A DNA stretch of 64,000 nucleotides from Arenicola marina (Eukaryota > Annelida > Polychaeta > Arenicolidae). Below, one piece after another: positions 24,093 to 36,707 of this stretch. The notes under the pieces are model-generated. The model saw nothing but the letters and a program-made list of their open reading frames with translations, was not told the DNA's origin and did no database searches. A program made the translations under genes and the position numbers. Location of the stretch: positions 76,452,119 through 76,516,118 of the forward strand of contig OZ025248.1 of NCBI GenBank assembly GCA_964019135.1, read 5' to 3'. The first letter of the stretch is position 1, and every line of letters starts with the position of its first letter.

Positions 24093-26941
24093 CCCTATGG
24101 GGCTACACTGCTCACTGCCCTATGGGGCTACACTGCTCACTGCCCTATGGGGCTACACTGCTCACTGCCCTGTGGGACTACACTGCTCACTGTCCTGTGG
24201 GGCTACACTGCTCACTGCCATATGGGGCTACACTGCTCACTGCCATATGAGGCTATACTGCTCACTGCCCTGTGGGGCTACACTGCTCACTGCCCTGTGG
24301 GACTACACTGCTCACTGTCCTGTGGGGCTACACTGCTCACTGCCATATGGGGCTACACTGCTCACTGCCATATGAGGCTATACTGCTCACTGCCCTGTGG
24401 GGCTACACTGCTCACTGCCCTATGGGGCTACACTGCTCACTGCCCTATGGGGCTACAAGGCTCACTGCCCTGTTGGGCTACACTGCTCACTGCCCTATGG
24501 GGCTACACGGCTCACTGCCCTATGGGGCTACACGGCTCACTGTTCCATGGAGCTACACTGCTCACTGCCCTATGGTGCTACAGTGATCACTGTCCCATGG
24601 GGCTACACTGCTCACTGCCCTATGGGGCTACACTGCTCACTGCCCTATGGGGATACACGGCTCACTGCCCGATGGGGCTACACTGCTCACTGCCAAATAG
24701 GGCTACACTGCTCACTGCCCTTTGGGGCTACACTGCTCACTTCCCGATGGGGCTACACTGATCACTGACTCATGGGGCTACATTGATCCCTGACCCATGG
24801 GGCTACATTGATCATTGTCCCATTGGGGTACGCTGATCATTGTCCCATTGGGCTACACTGATCACTGTCCCATGGGGCTACACTGATCATTGTCCCATTG
24901 GGCTACACTGATCACTGTCCCATGGAGCTACACTGCTCACTGTTCCATGGGGCTACACTGATCACTGCCCTATGGGGCTACACGGCTCACTGTCTCATGG
25001 GGCTTCACTGATCCCTGTCCCATGGGGCTACACTGCTCACTGCCCTATGGGGCAACACTGCTCACTGCCCTATGGGGCTACACTGCTCACTGCTCTATGG
25101 GGCTACACTGCTCACTGCCCTATGGGGCTACACTGATCCCTGTTCCATGGGGCTTCACTGATCCCTGTCCCATGGGGCTACACTGCTCACTGCCCTATGG
25201 GGTTACACTGCTCACTGCCCTATGTGGCTACACTGCTCACTGCCCTATGGGGCTACACTGCTCACTGCCCTATGTGGCTACACTGCTCACTGCCCTATGT
25301 GGCTACACTGCTCACTGCCCTATGGGGCTATACCGCTCACTACCCTATGGGGCTACACTGCTCACTACCCCATTGGGCTACACTGCTCACTGCCCTATGG
25401 GGCTATACCGCTCACTGCCCTATGGGGTTACACTGCTCACTGCCCTATGTGGCTACACTGCTCACTGCCCTATGGGGCTACACTGCTCACTGCCCTATGT
25501 GGCTACACTGTTCACTGCCCTATGGGGCTACACCGCTCACTGCCCTATGTGGCTACATTGCTCACTGCCCTATGGGGCTACACTGCTCACTGCCCTATGT
25601 GGCTACACTGCTCACTGCCCTATGGGGCTACACTGCTCACTGCCCTATGTAGCTACACTGTTCACTGCCCTATGGGGCTACACCGCTCACTGCCCTATGT
25701 GGCTACATTGCTCACTGCCCTATGGGGCTACACTGCTCACTGCCCTATGGGGCTACACCGCTCACTACCCTATGGGGCTACACTGCTCTGCCCTATGGGG
25801 TTACACTGCTCAATGCCCTATGTGGCTACACTGCTCACTGCCCTATGAGGTTACACTGCTCACTGCCCTATGTGGCTACACTGTTCACTGCCCTATGGGG
25901 CTACACCGCTCACTACCCTATGGGGCTACACGGCTCACTGCCCTATGTGGCTACATTGCTCACTGCCCTATGGGGTTACACTGCTCACTGCCCTATGTGG
26001 CTACATTGCTCACTGCCCTATGGGGCTACACCGCTCACTACCCTATGGGGCTACACTGCTCACTGCCCTATGGGGCTACACTGCTCACTGCCCTATGGGG
26101 CTACACTGCTCACTGCCCTATGGGGCTACACCGCTCACTACCCTATGGGGCTACACTGCTCACTGCCCTATGTGGCTACATTGCTCACTGCCCTATGGGG
26201 TTACATTGCTCACTGCCCTATGTGGCTACATTGCTCACTGCCCTATGGGGCTACACCGCTCACTGCCCTATGGGGCTACATTGCTCACTGCCCTATGGGG
26301 TTACACTGCTCACTGCCCTATGTGGCTACACTGCTCACTGCCCTATGGGGCTACACCGCTCACTACCCTATGGGGCTACACTGCTCACTGCCCTATGGGG
26401 TTACACTGCTCAATGCCCTATGGGGCTACACTGCTCACTGCCCTATGGGGCTACACTGCTCACTGCCCTATGGGGTTACACTGCTCAATGCCCTATGGGG
26501 TTACACTGCTCAATGCCCTATGGAGTTACACTGCTCAATGCCCTATGGGGCTACACTGCTCACTGCCCTATGGGGTTACACTGCTCAATGCCCTATGGGG
26601 CTACACTGCTCACTGCCCTATGTGGCTACACTGCTCACTGCCCTATGGGGTTACACTGCTCAATGCCCTATGGGGTTACACTGCTCAATGCCCTATGGGG
26701 TTACACTGCTCAATGCCCTATGGGGCTACACTGCTCACTGCCCTATGTGGCTACACTGCTCACTGACCTATGGGGTTACACTGCTCAATGCCCTATGGGG
26801 TTACACTGCTCAATGCCCTATGGGGCTACACTGCTCACTGCCCTATGTGGCTGCACTGCTCACTGCCCTATGGGGTTACACTGCTCAATGCCCTATGGGG
26901 CTACACCGCTCAGTACCCTATGGGGCTACCCTGCTCACATG
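24093..26941. repeat. 25-bp minisatellite array, about 114 copies
   Basis: The unit is 25 bp (examples 24093-24117 and 24118-24142), with core CCCTATGGGGCTACACTG followed by CTCACTG. The left part has local variants (CTGTGGGAC, CATATGAGG) in a five-unit, 125-bp higher-order repeat at about 24168 and 24293. The stretch 24590-25020 is more diverged (CCCATTGGGCTACACTGATC). From 25190 on, copies differ mainly by TATGGGG or TATGTGG and by GGCTA or GGTTA. Because 25 is not a multiple of three, each + frame cycles through the same 75-bp, 25-codon peptide, which explains several overlapping long open frames; none is a gene. Confidence 0.97.
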
Positions 26942-26964
26942 TCCCAATAGTATATATGGTAATA

Positions 26965-27273
26965 TCAAGCAAGTGGCCTTGGCGCAATTACAAACAATTG
27001 TGAGGTGTGCCAGGCCAGGATACGTGCCCTGCGAGGCATCAAGTTAAGGGAGTGAACCACCCGATGTGGAAGAGGCCGGGTATAGCAGAATCCATTAGCA
27101 GAGGCGCAAGCCCCTGTAGTAAGGCCACACCCCGCACCACAAATCACGTCGCAGACCGCCGACCCCGCGTCAAGGGTGTTAGCGATGTGGGACTCGGGCG
27201 TAAAGATCCCGGGAGGGGCTGCCCAGTGCGCGACACTGGGAGAGGGCGCTCTATGTAACACGAGACATGACAC
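26965..27273 (-). other. Candidate short ORF of 102 codons downstream of a promoter-like cluster
   Basis: A minus-strand frame starting MSCLVLHRAPSPSVAHWAAP, cysteine-containing in its middle, ending near the right edge of the 25-bp array. I recognise no family, signal peptide or domain. Its only support is position. On the minus strand the order is CCAAT boxes, an NRF1-like site, two TGACGTCA sites, a TTTTTATAAGC element (about 27352-27362), then this start about 80 bp further on. A + strand frame overlaps it, and no AATAAA follows it on the minus strand. It may be chance. Confidence 0.13.
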
Positions 27274-27344
27274 GGGCGTGGAGCTGACCAGGACTTTCGC
27301 ATTCCCCGAGCCGCTAAGATTATAAGTTATTTACGCTACATCGC

Positions 27345-27600
27345 CATCGTGCTTATAAAAACACAGCGTGACGTCATCAGTGCTGGCGATGGCGTGACGT
27401 CACCGCCAGGCCAAGGCTGGCTGGCTGGCTAGCGGGCAGCTTCAGCCAATTACAGACGGCGGTGGCCGCGCATGCGTAATGCCATCATTGGCACACAGCA
27501 GCCGTACGTTATCTTTTTTGGGGGGCCAAGAACGTTGGAGTCACGTCGCTGGGTCGACGTGACGCTGAGCTCGTTACGTTATTTACGTAACCCAATGAAA
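27345..27600. promoter_or_regulatory. Promoter-like motif cluster (TATA, two CREs, CCAAT boxes, NRF1-like)
   Basis: Seen directly: TATAAAA at 27354-27360; perfect TGACGTCA at 27369-27376 and 27395-27402; CCAAT at 27446-27450 and 27592-27596; ATTGG (CCAAT on minus) at 27487-27491; CGCGCATGCG at 27467-27476. Perfect inverted repeats are at 27540-27563 (GTCACGTCG, 6-bp spacer, CGACGTGAC) and 27573-27591 (GTTACGT, 5-bp spacer, ACGTAAC). From general knowledge, TGACGTCA binds CREB/ATF bZIP factors, CCAAT binds NF-Y, and YGCGCAYGCG binds NRF1. Read on the minus strand the order fits a promoter firing leftwards. Read on the plus strand the TATA box would lie upstream of the CREs, which is unusual. 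Function is inferred. Confidence 0.35.
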
Positions 27601-27913
27601 CTGAGCTCTTTATTTATGTAGACGAACGACATGAGAGACGAGTGCGACTGGCGGTAACTGCCCGCACCACCCGCCGAAGCGAACTAGTGGCTTTCATTCA
27701 GCCAGGTCATAAGCCCTTTGTGCGGCTTGTCGCCCTCAAGCCATAACGTCACCTAAACACATTCTGTATTTATGACCGCAGTTGGAGTGGATATTACAAC
27801 GCGTTCACGCTTTGTATATCAATCAATAATTGATACTCAATCTACAATCGTGTCGTATTGTATAACTTATAAGGTGTTAACATCTAAGGTGGTTGTCTAA
27901 GGTAGTGAATTTA

Positions 27914-30900
27914 ACTACTACCTCCATCGTTCCCTACTACCTGCCCCGCCTCCCAACCCGCCCCCAAACGGCGGCTTCCCATCGTTCCCTACTACCTCCC
28001 CCGCCTCCCCACCCGCCCCCAAACGGCGGCTTCCCATCGTTCCCTACTACCTCCCCCGCCTCCCCACCCGCCCCCAAACGGCGGCTTCCCATCGTTCCCT
28101 ACTACCTCCCCCGCCTCCCCACCCGCACCCAAACGGCGGCTTCCTATCCTTCCCTACTACCTCCCCCGCCTCCCCACCCGCCCCCAAACGGCGGCTTCCC
28201 ATCGTTCCCTACTACCTCCCCCGCCTCCCCACCCGCCCCCAAACGGCGGCTTCCCATCGTTCCCTACTACCTCCCCCGCCTCCCCACCCGCCCGCAAACG
28301 GCGGCTTCCCATCGTTCCCTATTACCTCCCCCGCCTCCCCACCCGCCCCCAAACGGCGGCTTCCCATCGTTCCCTATTACCTCCCCCGCCTCCCCACCCG
28401 CCCCCAAACGGCGGCTTCCCATCGTTCCCTACTACCTCCCCCGCCTCCCCACCCGCCCCCAAACGGCGGCTTCCCATCGTTCCCTACTACCTCCCCCGCC
28501 TCCCCACCCGCCCCCAAACGGCGGCTTCCCATCGTTCCCTACTACCTCCCCCGCCTCCCCACCCGTCCCCAAACGGCGGCTTCCCATCGTTCCCTACTAC
28601 CTCCCCCGCCTCCCCACCCGCCCCCAAACGGCGGCTTCCCATCGTTCCCTATTACCTCCCCCGCCTCCCCACCCGCCCCCAAACGGCGGCTTCCCATCGT
28701 TCCCTACTACCTCCCCCGCCTCCCCACCCGTCCCCAAACGGCGGCTTCCCATCGTTCCCTACTACCTCCCCCGCCTCCCCAGCCGTCCCCAAACGGCGGC
28801 TTCCCATCGTTCCCTACCTCCCCCGCCTCCCCACCCGCCCCCAAACGGCGGCTTCCCATCGTTCCCTACTACCTCCCCCGCCACCCCACCCGCCCCCAAA
28901 CGGCGGCTTCCCATCGTTCCCTACTACCTCCCCCGCCTCCCCACCCGCCCCCAAACGGCGGCTTCCCATCGTTCCCTACTACCTCCCCCGCCTCCCCACC
29001 CGCCCCCAAACGGCGGCTTCCCATCGTTCCCTACTACCTCCCCCGCCTCCCCACCCATCCCCAAACGGCGGCTTCCCATCGTTCCCTACTACCTCCCCCG
29101 CCTCCCAACCCGCCCTCAAACGGCGGCTTCCCATCGTTCCCTACTACCTCCCCCGCCTCCCCACCCGCCCCCAAACGGCGGCTTCCCATCGTTCCCTACT
29201 ACCTCCCCCGCCTCCCCCCTCCCCAAACGGCGGCTTCCCATCGTTCCCTACTACCTTCCCCGCCTCCCCACCCGCCCCCAAACGGCGGCTTCCCATCGTT
29301 CCCTACTACCTCCCCCGCCTCCCCACCCGCCCCCAAACGGCGGCTTCCCATCGTTCCCTACTACTTCCCCGCCTCCCCACCCGCCCCCAAACGGCGGCTT
29401 CCCATCGTTCCCTACTACCTCCCCCCCCGCCTCCCCACCCGCCCCCAAACGGCGGCTTCCCATCGTTCCCTACTACCTCCCCCCCCCGCCTCCCCACCCG
29501 CCCCCAAACGGCGGCTTCCCATCGTTCCCTACTACCTCCCCCGCCACCCCACCCGCCCCCAAACGGCGGCTTCCCATCGTTCCCTACTACCTCCCCCGCC
29601 TCCCCACCCGCCCCCAAACGGCGGCTTCCCATCGTTCCCTACTACCTCCCCCGCCTCCCCACCCGCCCCCAAACGGCGGCTTCCCATCGTTCCCTACTAC
29701 CTCCCCCGCCTCCCCACCCATCCCCAAACGGCGGCTTCCCATCGTTCCCTACTACCTCCCCCGCCTCCCAACCCGCCCCCAAACGGCGGCTTCCCATCGT
29801 TCCCTACTACCTCCCCCGACTCCCCACCCGCCCCCAAACGGCGGCTTCCCATCGTTCCCTACTACCTCCCCCGCCTCCCCACCCGCCCCCAAACGGCGGC
29901 TTCCCATCGTTCCCTACTACCTCCCCCGCTTCCCCACCCGCCCCCAAACGGCGGCTTCCCATCGTTCCCTACTACCTCTCCCGCCTCCCCACCCGCCCCC
30001 AAACGGCGGCTTCCTATCGTTTCCTACTACCTTCCCCGCCTCCCCACCCGCCCCCAAACGGCGGCTTCCCATCGTTCCCTACTACCTCCCCCGCTTCCCC
30101 ACCCGCCCCCAAACGGCGGCTTCCCATCGTTCCCTACTACCTCTCCCGCCTCCCCACCCGCCCCCAAACGGCGGCTTCCTATCGTTCCCTACTACCTTCC
30201 CCGCCTCCCCACCCGCCCCCAAACGGCGGTTTCCCATCGTTCCCTACTACCTCCCCCGCCTCCCCACCTGCCCCCAAACGGCGGCTTCCCATCGTTCCCT
30301 ACTACCTCCCCCGCCTCCCCACCCGCCCCCAAACGGCGGCTTCCCATCGTTCCCTACTACCTCCCTCGCCTCCCCACCCGCCCCCAAACGGCGGCTTCCC
30401 ATCGTTCCCTACTACCTCCCCCGCCTCCCCCCCCGCCCCCAAACGGCGGCTTCCCATCGTTCCCTACTACCCCCCCCCTCCCCACCCGCCCCCAAACGGC
30501 GGCTTCCCATCGTTCCCTACTACCTCCCCCGCCTTCCCACCCGCCCCCAAACGGCGGCTTCCCATCGTTCCCTACTACCTCCCCCGCCTCCCCACCCGCC
30601 CCCAAACGGCGGCTTCCCATCGTTCCCTACTACCTCCCCCGCCTCCCCCCTCCCCAAACGGCGGCTTCCCATCGTCCCCTACTACCTCCCCCGCCTCCCC
30701 ACCCGCCCCCAAACGGCGGCTTTCCATCGTTCCCTACTACCTCCCCCGCCTCCCCACCCGTCCCCAAACGGCGGCTTCCCATCGTTCCCTACTACCTCCC
30801 CCCCCCGCCTCCCCACCCGCCCCCAAACGGCGGCTTCCCATCGTTCCCTACTACCTCCCCCGCCTCCCCACCCGCCCCCAAACGGCGGCTTCCCATCGTT

Positions 30901-33900
30901 CCCTACTACCTCCCCCGCCTCCCCCCTCCCCAAACGGCGGCTTCCCATCGTCCCCTACTACCTCCCCCGCCTCCCCACCCGCCCCCAAACGGCGGCTTCC
31001 CATCGTTCCCTACTACCTCCCCCGCCTCCCCACCCGTCCCCAAACGGCGGCTTCCCATCGTTCCCTACTACCTCCCCCGCCTCCCCACCCGCCCCCAAAC
31101 GGCGGCTTCCCATCGTTCCCTACTACCTCCCCCCCCCGCCTCCCCACCCGCCCCCAAACGGCGGCTTCCCATCGTTCCCTACTACCTCCCCCGCCTCCCC
31201 CCTCCCCAAACGGCGGCTTCCCATCGTCCCCTACTACCTCCCCCGCCTCCCCACCCGCCCCCAAACGGCGGCTTCCCATCGTTCCCTACTACCTCCCCCG
31301 CCTCCCCACCCGTCCCCAAACGGCGGCTTCCCATCGTTCCCTACTACCTGCCCCCCCCGCCTCCCCACCCGCCCCCAAACGGCGGCTTCCCATCGTTCCC
31401 TACTACCTCCCCCGCCTCCCCACCCGTCCCCAAACGGCGGCTTCCCATCGTTCCCTACTACCTCCCCCGCCTCCCCACCCGCCCCCAAACGGCGGCTTCN
31501 NNNNNNNNNNNNNNNNNNNNNNNNNNNNNNNNNNNNNNNNNNNNNNNNNNNNNNNNNNNNNNNNNNNNNNNNNNNNNNNNNNNNNNNNNNNNNNNNNNNN
31601 NNNNNNNNNNNNNNNNNNNNNNNNNNNNNNNNNNNNNNNNNNNNNNNNNNNNNNNNNNNNNNNNNNNNNNNNNNNNNNNNNNNNNNNNNNNNNNNNNNNC
31701 GGGCTTCCAATCGTTCCCTACTACCTCCCCCGCCTCCCCCCTCGGCCCAAACGGCGGCTTCCCATCGTCCCTACTACCTCCCCCGCCTCCCCACCCGCCC
31801 CAAACGGCGGCTTCCCATCGTTCCCTACTACCTCCCCCGCCTCCCCACCCGTCCCCAAACGGCGGCTCCCATCGTTCCCTACTACCTGCCCCCCCCGCCT
31901 CCCCACCCGCCCCCAAACGGCGGCTTCCCATCGTTCCTACTACCTCCCCCGCCTCCCCACCCCGTCCCAAAACGGCGGCTTCCCATCGTTCCCTTACTAC
32001 CTCCCCCCCGCCTCCCCACCCGCCCCCAAACGGCGGCTTCCCATCGTTCCCTACTACCTCCCACGCCTCCCCACCCGCCCCCAAACGGCGGCTTCCTATC
32101 GTTCCCTACTACCTCCCCCGCCTCCCCACCCGCCCCCAAACGGCGCTTCCCATCGTTCCCTACTACCTCCCCCGCCTCCCCACCCGACCCCAAACGGCGG
32201 CTTCCTATCGTTCCCTACTACCTCCCCCGCCTCCCCACCCGCCCCCAACGGCGGCTTCCTATCGTTCCCTACTACCTTCCCCGCCTCCCCACCCGCCCCC
32301 AAACGGCGGCTTCCTATCGTTCCCTACTACCTCCCCCGCCTCCCCACCCCGCCCCAAACGGCGGCTTCCTATCGTTCCCCTACTACCTTCCCCGCCTCCC
32401 CACCCGCCCCCAAACGGCGGCTTCCATCGTTCCCTACTACCTCCCCCGCCTCCCCACCCATCCCTAAACGGCGGCTTCCCATCGTTCCCTACTACCTCCC
32501 CCGCCTCCCCACCCGCCCCTAAACGGCGGCTTCTCATCGTTCCCTACTACCCCCCCCGCCCTCCCACCCGCCCCCAAACGGCGGCTTCCCATCGTTCCCT
32601 ACTACCTCCCCCGCCTCCCCACCCGCCCCCCAAACGGCGGCTTCCATCGTTCCCTACTACCTCCCCGCCTCCCCACCCGCCCCTAAACGGCGGCTTCCCA
32701 TCGTTCCCTACTACCTCCCCCGCCTCCCCACCCGCCCCTAAACGGCGGCTTCCCATCGTTCCCTCTCTACCTCCCCCGCCTCCCCCACCCGCCCCCAAAC
32801 GGCGGGCTTCCCATCGTTCCCTGCTACCTCCCCCGCCTCCCCACCCGCCCCCAAACGGCGGCTTACCATCGTTCCCTACTACCTCCAACGCCTCCCCACC
32901 CGCCCCCAAACGGCGGCTTCCCATCGTTCCCTACTACCTCCCCCGCCTCCCCACCCGCCCCCAAACGGCGGCTTCCTATCGTTCCCTGCTACCTCCCCCG
33001 CCTCCCCACCCGCCCCCAAAACGGCGGCTTCCCATCGTTCCCTACTACCTTCCCCGCCTCCCCACCCGCCCCCAAACAGCGGCTTCCCATCGTTCCCTAC
33101 TACCTCCCCCGCCTCCCCACCCGCCCCCAAACGGCGGCTTTCCCATCGTTCCCTACTACCTCCCCCGCCTCCCCACCCGTCCCAAACAGCGGCTTCCTAT
33201 CGTTCCTACTACCTCCCCCGCCTCCCCACCCGCCCCCCAAACGGCGGCTTCCCATCGTTCCCTACTACCTCCCCCGCCTCCCCACCCGCCCCCAAACGGC
33301 GGCTTCCCATCGTTCCCTACTACCTCCCCCGCCTCCCCACCCGCCCCTAAACGGCGGCTTCCCATCGTTCCCTACTACCTCCCCCGTCTCCCCACCCGCC
33401 CCCAAACGGCGGCTTCCATCGTTCCCTACTACCTCCCCCGCCTCCCCACCCGCCCCCAAACGGCGGCTTCCCATCGTTCCCTACTACCTCCCCCGCCTCC
33501 CCACCCGCCCCCAAACGGCGGCTTCCCATCGTTCCCTACTACCTCCCCCGCCTCCCCACCCGCCCCCAAACAGCGGCTTCCTATCGTTCCCTACTACCTC
33601 CCCCGCCTCCCCACCCGGCCCCAAACGGCGGCTTCCCATCGTTCCCTACTACCTCCCCCGCCTCCCCACCCGCCCCCAAACGGCGGCTTCCCATCGTTCC
33701 CTACTACCTTCCCCACCTCCCCACCCGCCCCCAAACAGCGGCTTCCTATCGTTCTCTACTACCTCCCCCGCCTCCCCACCCGCCCCCAAACGGCGGCTTC
33801 CCATCGTTCCCTACTACCTTCCCCACCTCCCCACCCGCCCCCAAACAGCGGCTTCCTATCGTTCCCTACTACCTCCCCCGCCTCCCCACCCGCCCCCAAA

Positions 33901-36707
33901 CGGCGGCTTCCCATCGTTCCCTACTACCTCCCCCGCCTCCCCACCCGCCCCCAAACGGCGGCTTCCTATCGTTCCCTACTACCTCCCCCGCCCTCCCCAC
34001 CCGCCCCCAAACGGCGGCTTCCCATCGTTCCCTACTACCTCCCCCGCCTCCCCACCCCGCCCCCAAACGGCGGCTTCCTATCGTTCCCTACTACCTCCCC
34101 CGCCTCCCCACCCGCCCCCAAACGGCGGCTTCCCATCGTTCCCTACTACCTCCCCCGCCTCCCCACCCGCCCCCAAACGGCGGCTTCCATCGTTCCCTAC
34201 TACCTCCCCCGCCTCCCCACCCGCCCCCAAACGGCGGCTTCCTATCGTTCCCTACTACCTCCCCCGCCTCCCACCCGCCCCCAAACAGCGGCTTCCCATC
34301 GTTCCCTACTACCTCCCCGCCTCCCCACCCGCCCCCAAACGGCGGCTTCCCATCGTTCCCTACTACCTCCCCCGCCTCCCCACCCGTCCCCAAACGGCGG
34401 CTTCCCATCGTTCCCTACTACCTCCCCCGCCTCCCCACCCGCCCCCAAACGGCGGCTTCCCATCGTTCCCTACTACCTCCCCCGCCTCCCCACCCGCCCC
34501 CAAACGGCGGCTTCCTATCGTTCCCTACTACCTCCCCCGCCTCCCCACCCGCCCCAAACGGCGGCTTCCATCGTTCCCTACTACCTGCCCCGCCTCCCCA
34601 CCCGCCCCCAAACGGCGGCTTCCCATCGTTCCCTACTACCTCCCCCGCCTCCCCACCCGCCCCTAAACGGCGGCTTCCCATCGTTCCCTACTACCTCCCC
34701 CGCCTCCCCACCCGCCCCAAACGGCGGCTTCCATCGTTCCCTACTACCTCCCCCGCCTCCCCACCCGCCCCAAAACGGCGGCTTCCCATCGTTCCCTACT
34801 ACCTCCCGCGCCTCCCCACCCGCCCCCAAACAGCGGCTTCCCATCGTTCCCTACTACCTCCCCCGCCTCCCCACCCGCCCCCAAACGGCGGCTTCCCATC
34901 GTTCCTACTACCTCCCCCGCCTCCCCACCCGCCCCCAAACGGCGGCTTCCATCGTTCCCTACTACCTCCCGCGCCTCCCACCCGCCCCCAAACAGCGGCT
35001 TCCCATCGTTCCCTACTACCTCCCCCGCCTCCCCACCCGCCCCCAAACGGCGGCTTCCCATCGTTCCCTACTACCCCCCCCCCCCCCGCCTCCCCACCCG
35101 CCCCCAAACGGCGGCTTCCTATCGTTCCCTACTACCTCCCCCGCCTCCCCACCGCCCCCAAACGGCGGCTTCCCATCGTTCCCTACTACCTCCCCCCCCC
35201 GCCTCCCCACCCGCCCCCAAACGGCGGCTTCCCATCGTTCCCTACTACCTCCCCCGCCTCCCCACTCGCCCCCAAACGGCGGCTTCCCATCGTTCCCTAC
35301 TACCTCCCCCCCCCGCCTCCCCACCCGGCCCCAAACGGCGGCTTCCCATCGTTCCCTACTACCTCCCCCGCCTCCCCACCCGCCCCCAAACGGCGGCTTC
35401 CCATCGTTCGCTACTACCTCCCCCGCCTCCCCACCCGCCCCTAAACGGCGGCTTCCCATCGTTCCCTACTACCTCCCCCGCCTCCCCACCCGCCCCTAAA
35501 CGGCGGCTTCCCATCGTTCCCTACTACCTCCCCCGCCTCCCCACCCGCCCCTAAACGGCGGCTTCCCATCGTTCCCTACTACCTCCCCCTCCTCCCCACC
35601 CGCCCCTAAACGGCGGCTTCCCATCGTTCCCTACTACCTCCCCCGCCTCCCCACCCGCCCCCAAACGGCGGCTTCCCATCGTTCCCTACTACCTCCCCCG
35701 CCTCCCCACCCGCCCCCAAACGGCGGCTTCCCATCGTTCCCTACTACCTCCCGCGCCTCCCCACCCGCCCCCAAACGGCGGCTTCCCATCGTTCCCTACT
35801 ACCTCCCCCCCCCGCCTCCCCACCCGCCCCCAAACGGCGGCTCCCATCGTTCCCTACTACCTCCCACGCCTCCCCACCCGCCCCCAAACGGCGGCTTCCC
35901 ATCGTTCCCTACTACCTCCCCCGCCTCCCCACCCGCCCCCAAACGGCGGCTTCCTATCGTTCCCTACTACCTCCCCCGCCTCCCCACCCGCCCCCAAACG
36001 GCGGCTTCCCATCGTTCCCTACTACCTCCCCCGCCTCCCCACCCGCCCCCAAACGGCGGCTTCCCATCGTTCCCTACTACCTTCCCCGCCTCCCCACCCG
36101 CCCCCAAACGGCGGCTTCCCATCGTTCCCTACTACCTCCCCCGCCTCCCCACCCGCCCCTAAACGGCGGCTTCCCATCGTTCCCTACTACCTCCCCCGCC
36201 TCCCCACCCGCCCCCAAACGGCGGCTTCCCATCGTTCCCTACTACCTCCCCCGCGTCCCCACCCGCCCCCAAACGGCGGCTTCCCATCGTTCCCTACTAC
36301 CTCCCCGCCTCCCCACCCGCCCCCAAACGGCGGCTTCCCATCGTTCTCTACTACCTCCCCCGCCTCCCCACCCGTCCCCAAACGGCGGCTTCCCATCGTT
36401 CCCTACTACCTCCCCCGCCTCCCCACCCGCCCCCAAACGGCGGCTTCCCATCGTTCCCTACTACCTCCCCCGCCTCCCCACCCGCCCCCAAACGGCGGCT
36501 TCCCATCGTTCCCTACTACCTCCCCCGCCTCCCCACCCGCCCCCAAACGGCGGCTTCCCATCGTTCCCTACTACCTCCCCCGCCTCCCCACCCGCCCCCA
36601 AACGGCGGCTTCCCATCGTTCCCTACTACCTCCCCCGCCTCCCCACCCGCCCCCAAACGGCGGCTTCCCATCGTTCCCTACTACCTCCCCCGCGTCCCTA
36701 CCCGCCC
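27914..36707. repeat. 55-bp C-rich minisatellite array, about 160 copies, with assembly gap
   Basis: The unit is 55 bp (example 27975-28029), with core CCCCCAAACGGCGGCTTCCC followed by ATCGTTCCCTACTACC and a C-rich tail. G occurs mainly in CGGCGG and CCCG, so the + strand is strongly C-skewed. Length variants fall mostly in the C runs. From 31700 to about 35200 many units have single-base losses or gains; left of the gap units are cleaner. A five-unit (276-bp) block, marked by ATCGTCCCC, occurs three times at 30671, 30947 and 31223. As 55 is not a multiple of three, all + frames cycle through one 55-residue Pro-rich peptide, giving a spurious open frame of about 1500 codons. Confidence 0.97.
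31500..31699. other. Assembly gap of exactly 200 N
   Basis: A run of N from 31500 to 31699 inside the 55-bp array. The exact round length suggests a placeholder of unknown true size, as some scaffolding tools insert 200 N by default. Both sides are the same 55-bp repeat, so the true array length is undetermined. Confidence 0.97.

Larger units (their letters stand above)
26942..27913. other. Unique island of about 970 bp with promoter-like centre
   Basis: Second-longest non-repetitive stretch, between the 25-bp and 55-bp arrays. Its left third contains a short minus-strand open frame, and its centre a cluster of core-promoter and activator motifs; both are listed separately. The right third (27600-27913) is AT-richer, with ACGTCA at 27746-27751 and no open frame. 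No transposon signature was seen. Confidence 0.6.

Noticed and set aside
24097..27047. Cys/His-containing repeat proteins that could mimic zinc-binding motifs
   Set aside because: Frame cycling of the 25-bp unit. Cys and His spacing is fixed by the repeat, not by a finger motif.
27893..32467. Proline-rich protein of about 1500 residues
   Set aside because: Pure 55-bp repeat cycling through three frames, crossing an assembly gap. The N-terminal region has no signal or domain.
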